From JACDCY01 sp964350145 (GTDB taxonomy: Bacteria; Gemmatimonadota; Gemmatimonadetes; Gemmatimonadales; Gemmatimonadaceae): 23,891 nucleotides of DNA. Position 1 is the first letter of the stretch. Every line of letters starts with the position of its first letter. The translations under genes were made by a program, and so were the position numbers. The DNA is taken from NCBI GenBank assembly GCA_964350145.1, contig CAYGJL010000044.1, forward strand, positions 1 to 23,891, read 5' to 3'. The notes under the pieces were generated by a model that worked only from the letters and a program-made list of their open reading frames with translations, did not search any database and was not told where the DNA came from. Below are positions 22,198 through 23,891 of the stretch, in pieces.

Positions 22198-23792
22198 ACC
22201 GTGATCCTCCCGGATTGGTCGACTTCCACGAAGCCGGCGCGGTCGTCGTAGTTGTTGCGCTTCCACGCAATCCGCACGAGGAACGCGAACACGATCACGA
22301 AGCCTACGATGATCAGGCGCGCCGTCGTGACGTACGGATGCATCTCCGGCGTCAGCGTGCCGCCGCCGGCAGCCCTGGCGTTGGTGAGAATCGGGATGGC
22401 GTCCTGGAAGCCCCACCACCCGAGAATGAACAGCAGGTACACCGGCGTCACGTACGTCATCACGAACTTGAAGATGCGCGGGATCTGAATGTCCGCTCCC
22501 TGGTGGATGGACGCCCACGCGTTCTCCGGCTTGAACACCCACATGAACAGCACGGTCTCGATCACAGCGAGCAGCACCAGGCCGAAGGTGCCCGCCCAGT
22601 AATCCCACTCGTCGAGGAAGCCGTACTGGAGCCAGAAGATGTTCATCAGGCCGAACAGCAGCGTAATTACGCCGAACGACCAGGCGACGATCTCGCGCTT
22701 CCAGCCGAACTCCTCGCGGAAGAACGCCACGATCGGAGTCAGCATGGCGACCGACGAGGTGATGCCGGCGAAGAAAAGGAGTATGAACCACATGAAGCCG
22801 AGCACGTTGCCCATCGGGAGCTGCTGGAACACGACGGGCATCGTCGCGAAGCCGAGGTTGAACGAGCCGGACTGCGCCACGGCCATCGCGCCCGTGACGC
22901 CGAAGAACACCACCGCGGCGGGAATGGCGATCGTGCCGCCGAGGATGACTTCAGCCGTCTCGTTGGTGGCGGCGGTGGCGATGCCGTTCAGCGCGATGTC
23001 GTCCTTCTTGGACAGATAGGAGGCGTACGCCTGGAGCGAGCCCATCCCCACCGACAAGGTGAAGAAGATCTGTCCCGCCGACGCCAGCCACACGCTCGGC
23101 TCGTCGAGCCGGGAGAAGTCAGGGTTGTAGATGAACTGCAGGCCCTGCCACGCCGTCTCACCGCCCGGACCGGCGGGAAGGAATATCACGACGACCGCGA
23201 GCACGACCGCGAACAGGAATAGAATCGGCATTCCGATGCGCGCGAGCTTCTCGATGCCGCCCTTTATGCCGCGCGACAGGACCCAGATGTTGATCGCAAG
23301 CGTCACCAGGAAGAACCCGAGCGCCGCCATGTGGCTGCTCCCGGGAGTGATGCCCTGGTAGGTCTGGAGGTAGCCCACCATCGCTTCCTGCGAGGTGTTG
23401 CCCCAGTAGTCCTTGGTGATGGAGAAGTACGAGAACGCGAGCGTCCAGCTCTCGATGTAGGTGTAGTAGATCATCACCGTCAGCGGGATGATCATGCCGA
23501 TCACGCCGAGGTACTTGGCGGCGGGGTGCTTCCAGATCGCCGCGAACATCCCGGGAAGGTGGCCCTTCCGGAAGCGGCCGCCGTTGCGGCCGACACCCCA
23601 CTCGATCCACATCAACGGGATGCCGAGCAGCAGTAGCGCGATGAAGTAGGTGATCATGAACGACCCGCCGCCGTTGACTGCGGCCTGTCGCGGAAATCTC
23701 AGGAAATTGCCCAACCCAACGGCGTTGCCCGCCATGGCAAGGATCAACCCGATGCGGGTGCCCCATGCCTCGTGGGAAGATGACGTGCTCAA
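22194..23792 (-). CDS. metP: Sodium-dependent amino-acid transporter (NSS/SLC6 family, MetP-like)
   Basis: About 532 residues, with roughly 12 hydrophobic segments. TM1 shows the NSS sodium and substrate site GLILAMAGNAVGLGNFLRFPRQAAVNGGGSF. GQIFFTLSVGMGSLQAYASY is the TM6 unwound region, and FFAGITSSVAMLTPIVAFF is TM8 with the second sodium site. Coupled to a MetS-like subunit, hence likely a methionine/alanine-type importer; the substrate is inferred. No in-frame ATG exists near the 5' end. A TTG at 23825 opens the frame, but the TTG at 23792 has GAGG 5 nt upstream and is preferred. Confidence 0.9.
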   Translation of the reverse strand: MSTSSSHEAWGTRIGLILAMAGNAVGLGNFLRFPRQAAVNGGGSFMITYFIALLLLGIPLMWIEWGVGRNGGRFRKGHLPGMFAAIWKHPAAKYLGVIGMIIPLTVMIYYTYIESWTLAFSYFSITKDYWGNTSQEAMVGYLQTYQGITPGSSHMAALGFFLVTLAINIWVLSRGIKGGIEKLARIGMPILFLFAVVLAVVVIFLPAGPGGETAWQGLQFIYNPDFSRLDEPSVWLASAGQIFFTLSVGMGSLQAYASYLSKKDDIALNGIATAATNETAEVILGGTIAIPAAVVFFGVTGAMAVAQSGSFNLGFATMPVVFQQLPMGNVLGFMWFILLFFAGITSSVAMLTPIVAFFREEFGWKREIVAWSFGVITLLFGLMNIFWLQYGFLDEWDYWAGTFGLVLLAVIETVLFMWVFKPENAWASIHQGADIQIPRIFKFVMTYVTPVYLLFILGWWGFQDAIPILTNARAAGGGTLTPEMHPYVTTARLIIVGFVIVFAFLVRIAWKRNNYDDRAGFVEVDQSGRITV

Positions 23793-23834
23793 AGTGTGCC
23801 TCGGTCGGTGGTGTGCCGAACTCAAGCCAGCGTT

Positions 23835-23860
23835 AGCGGGCGTAAATAGACGGGCCCGCT
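23835..23860. promoter_or_regulatory. Inverted repeat upstream of the transporter, candidate operator
   Basis: AGCGGGC (23835-23841) and GCCCGCT (23854-23860) are perfect reverse complements 12 nt apart. The spacer holds the only AT-rich hexamer in the region (TCTATTTA on the minus strand), a possible -10. A dimeric regulator here could block polymerase. The remaining DNA to the window end is a C/G-rich run. Confidence 0.3.
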
Positions 23861-23891
23861 GTTTCGGGCGGAAGGGGAGGGGGGCCGAACG

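Noticed and set aside
21380..22270. Minus-strand frame of 296 codons spanning MFS and metS
   Set aside because: Antisense to MFS, crosses the inverted repeat and overlaps metS in another frame; no recognisable domain.
22191..23222. Plus-strand frame of 343 codons opposite the NSS transporter
   Set aside because: The translation is dominated by His, Glu, Arg and Gln, as expected from the reverse of membrane-protein codons; the opposite strand encodes a clear transporter.

Overview
The window is GC-rich, almost fully coding bacterial chromosome. An ECF sigma factor/FecR/TonB-receptor module, secreted lipoproteins with Ig-like folds, a second FecA-like receptor and a cytochrome c-Vgb fusion point to a Gram-negative (two-membrane) bacterium. 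The flavour resembles Gemmatimonadota, but that phylum is an inference from gene style; no 16S or other decisive marker is present.

Layout. (1) 1-1336 (+): end of rpsP, then rimM and trmD, the front half of the usual rpsP-rimM-trmD-rplS operon. (2) 1371-10384: a block of about 9.3 kb between trmD and rplS. It holds a cell-surface-signalling module (lipoprotein, TonB receptor with STN domain and FecR anti-sigma on -, ECF sigma on +), a second secreted protein, an M20 peptidase divergent from an Hsp15-like S4 protein with overlapping start codons, and a cytochrome c-Vgb beta-propeller gene split by one in-frame TAG. (3) 10385-10691: a palindromic repeat element. (4) 10692-14203 (+): rplS, rnhB, purE, purK and a small protein joining a histidine-kinase DHp segment directly to a receiver domain. 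(5) 14354-16801 (+): FecA-like TonB receptor. (6) 16811-19778 (-): tightly overlapping PAP2 phosphatase-glycosyltransferase-glycosyltransferase operon. (7) 19887-20077: second copy of the palindromic element. (8) 20164-21934 (+): tRNA-Lys(UUU), a VOC-fold protein and an MFS transporter. (9) 22045-23792 (-): sodium-dependent amino-acid transporter of the MetP type with its 50-residue MetS-like subunit.

How it fits together. The sigma/FecR/receptor genes form a self-contained uptake and signalling circuit. The fecR gene and the secreted-protein gene downstream of sigma share a bipartite promoter motif with identical spacing, which makes them the likely regulon of that sigma factor. The PAP2/GT/GT operon is consistent with glycolipid synthesis on a diacylglycerol or polyprenol carrier. 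purE-purK supply the N5-CAIR route of purine synthesis, and the DHp-REC gene is translationally coupled to them.

The least explained material is intergenic. There are two copies of a roughly 200-bp near-palindrome without an ORF, a 100-nt inverted repeat over the MFS stop codon, and a short array before purE. All contain AGT/ACT trinucleotides repeated with a 7-nt period. Several genes also carry a TANNNT hexamer 5-6 nt before the start codon and no Shine-Dalgarno, as expected for leaderless transcripts.
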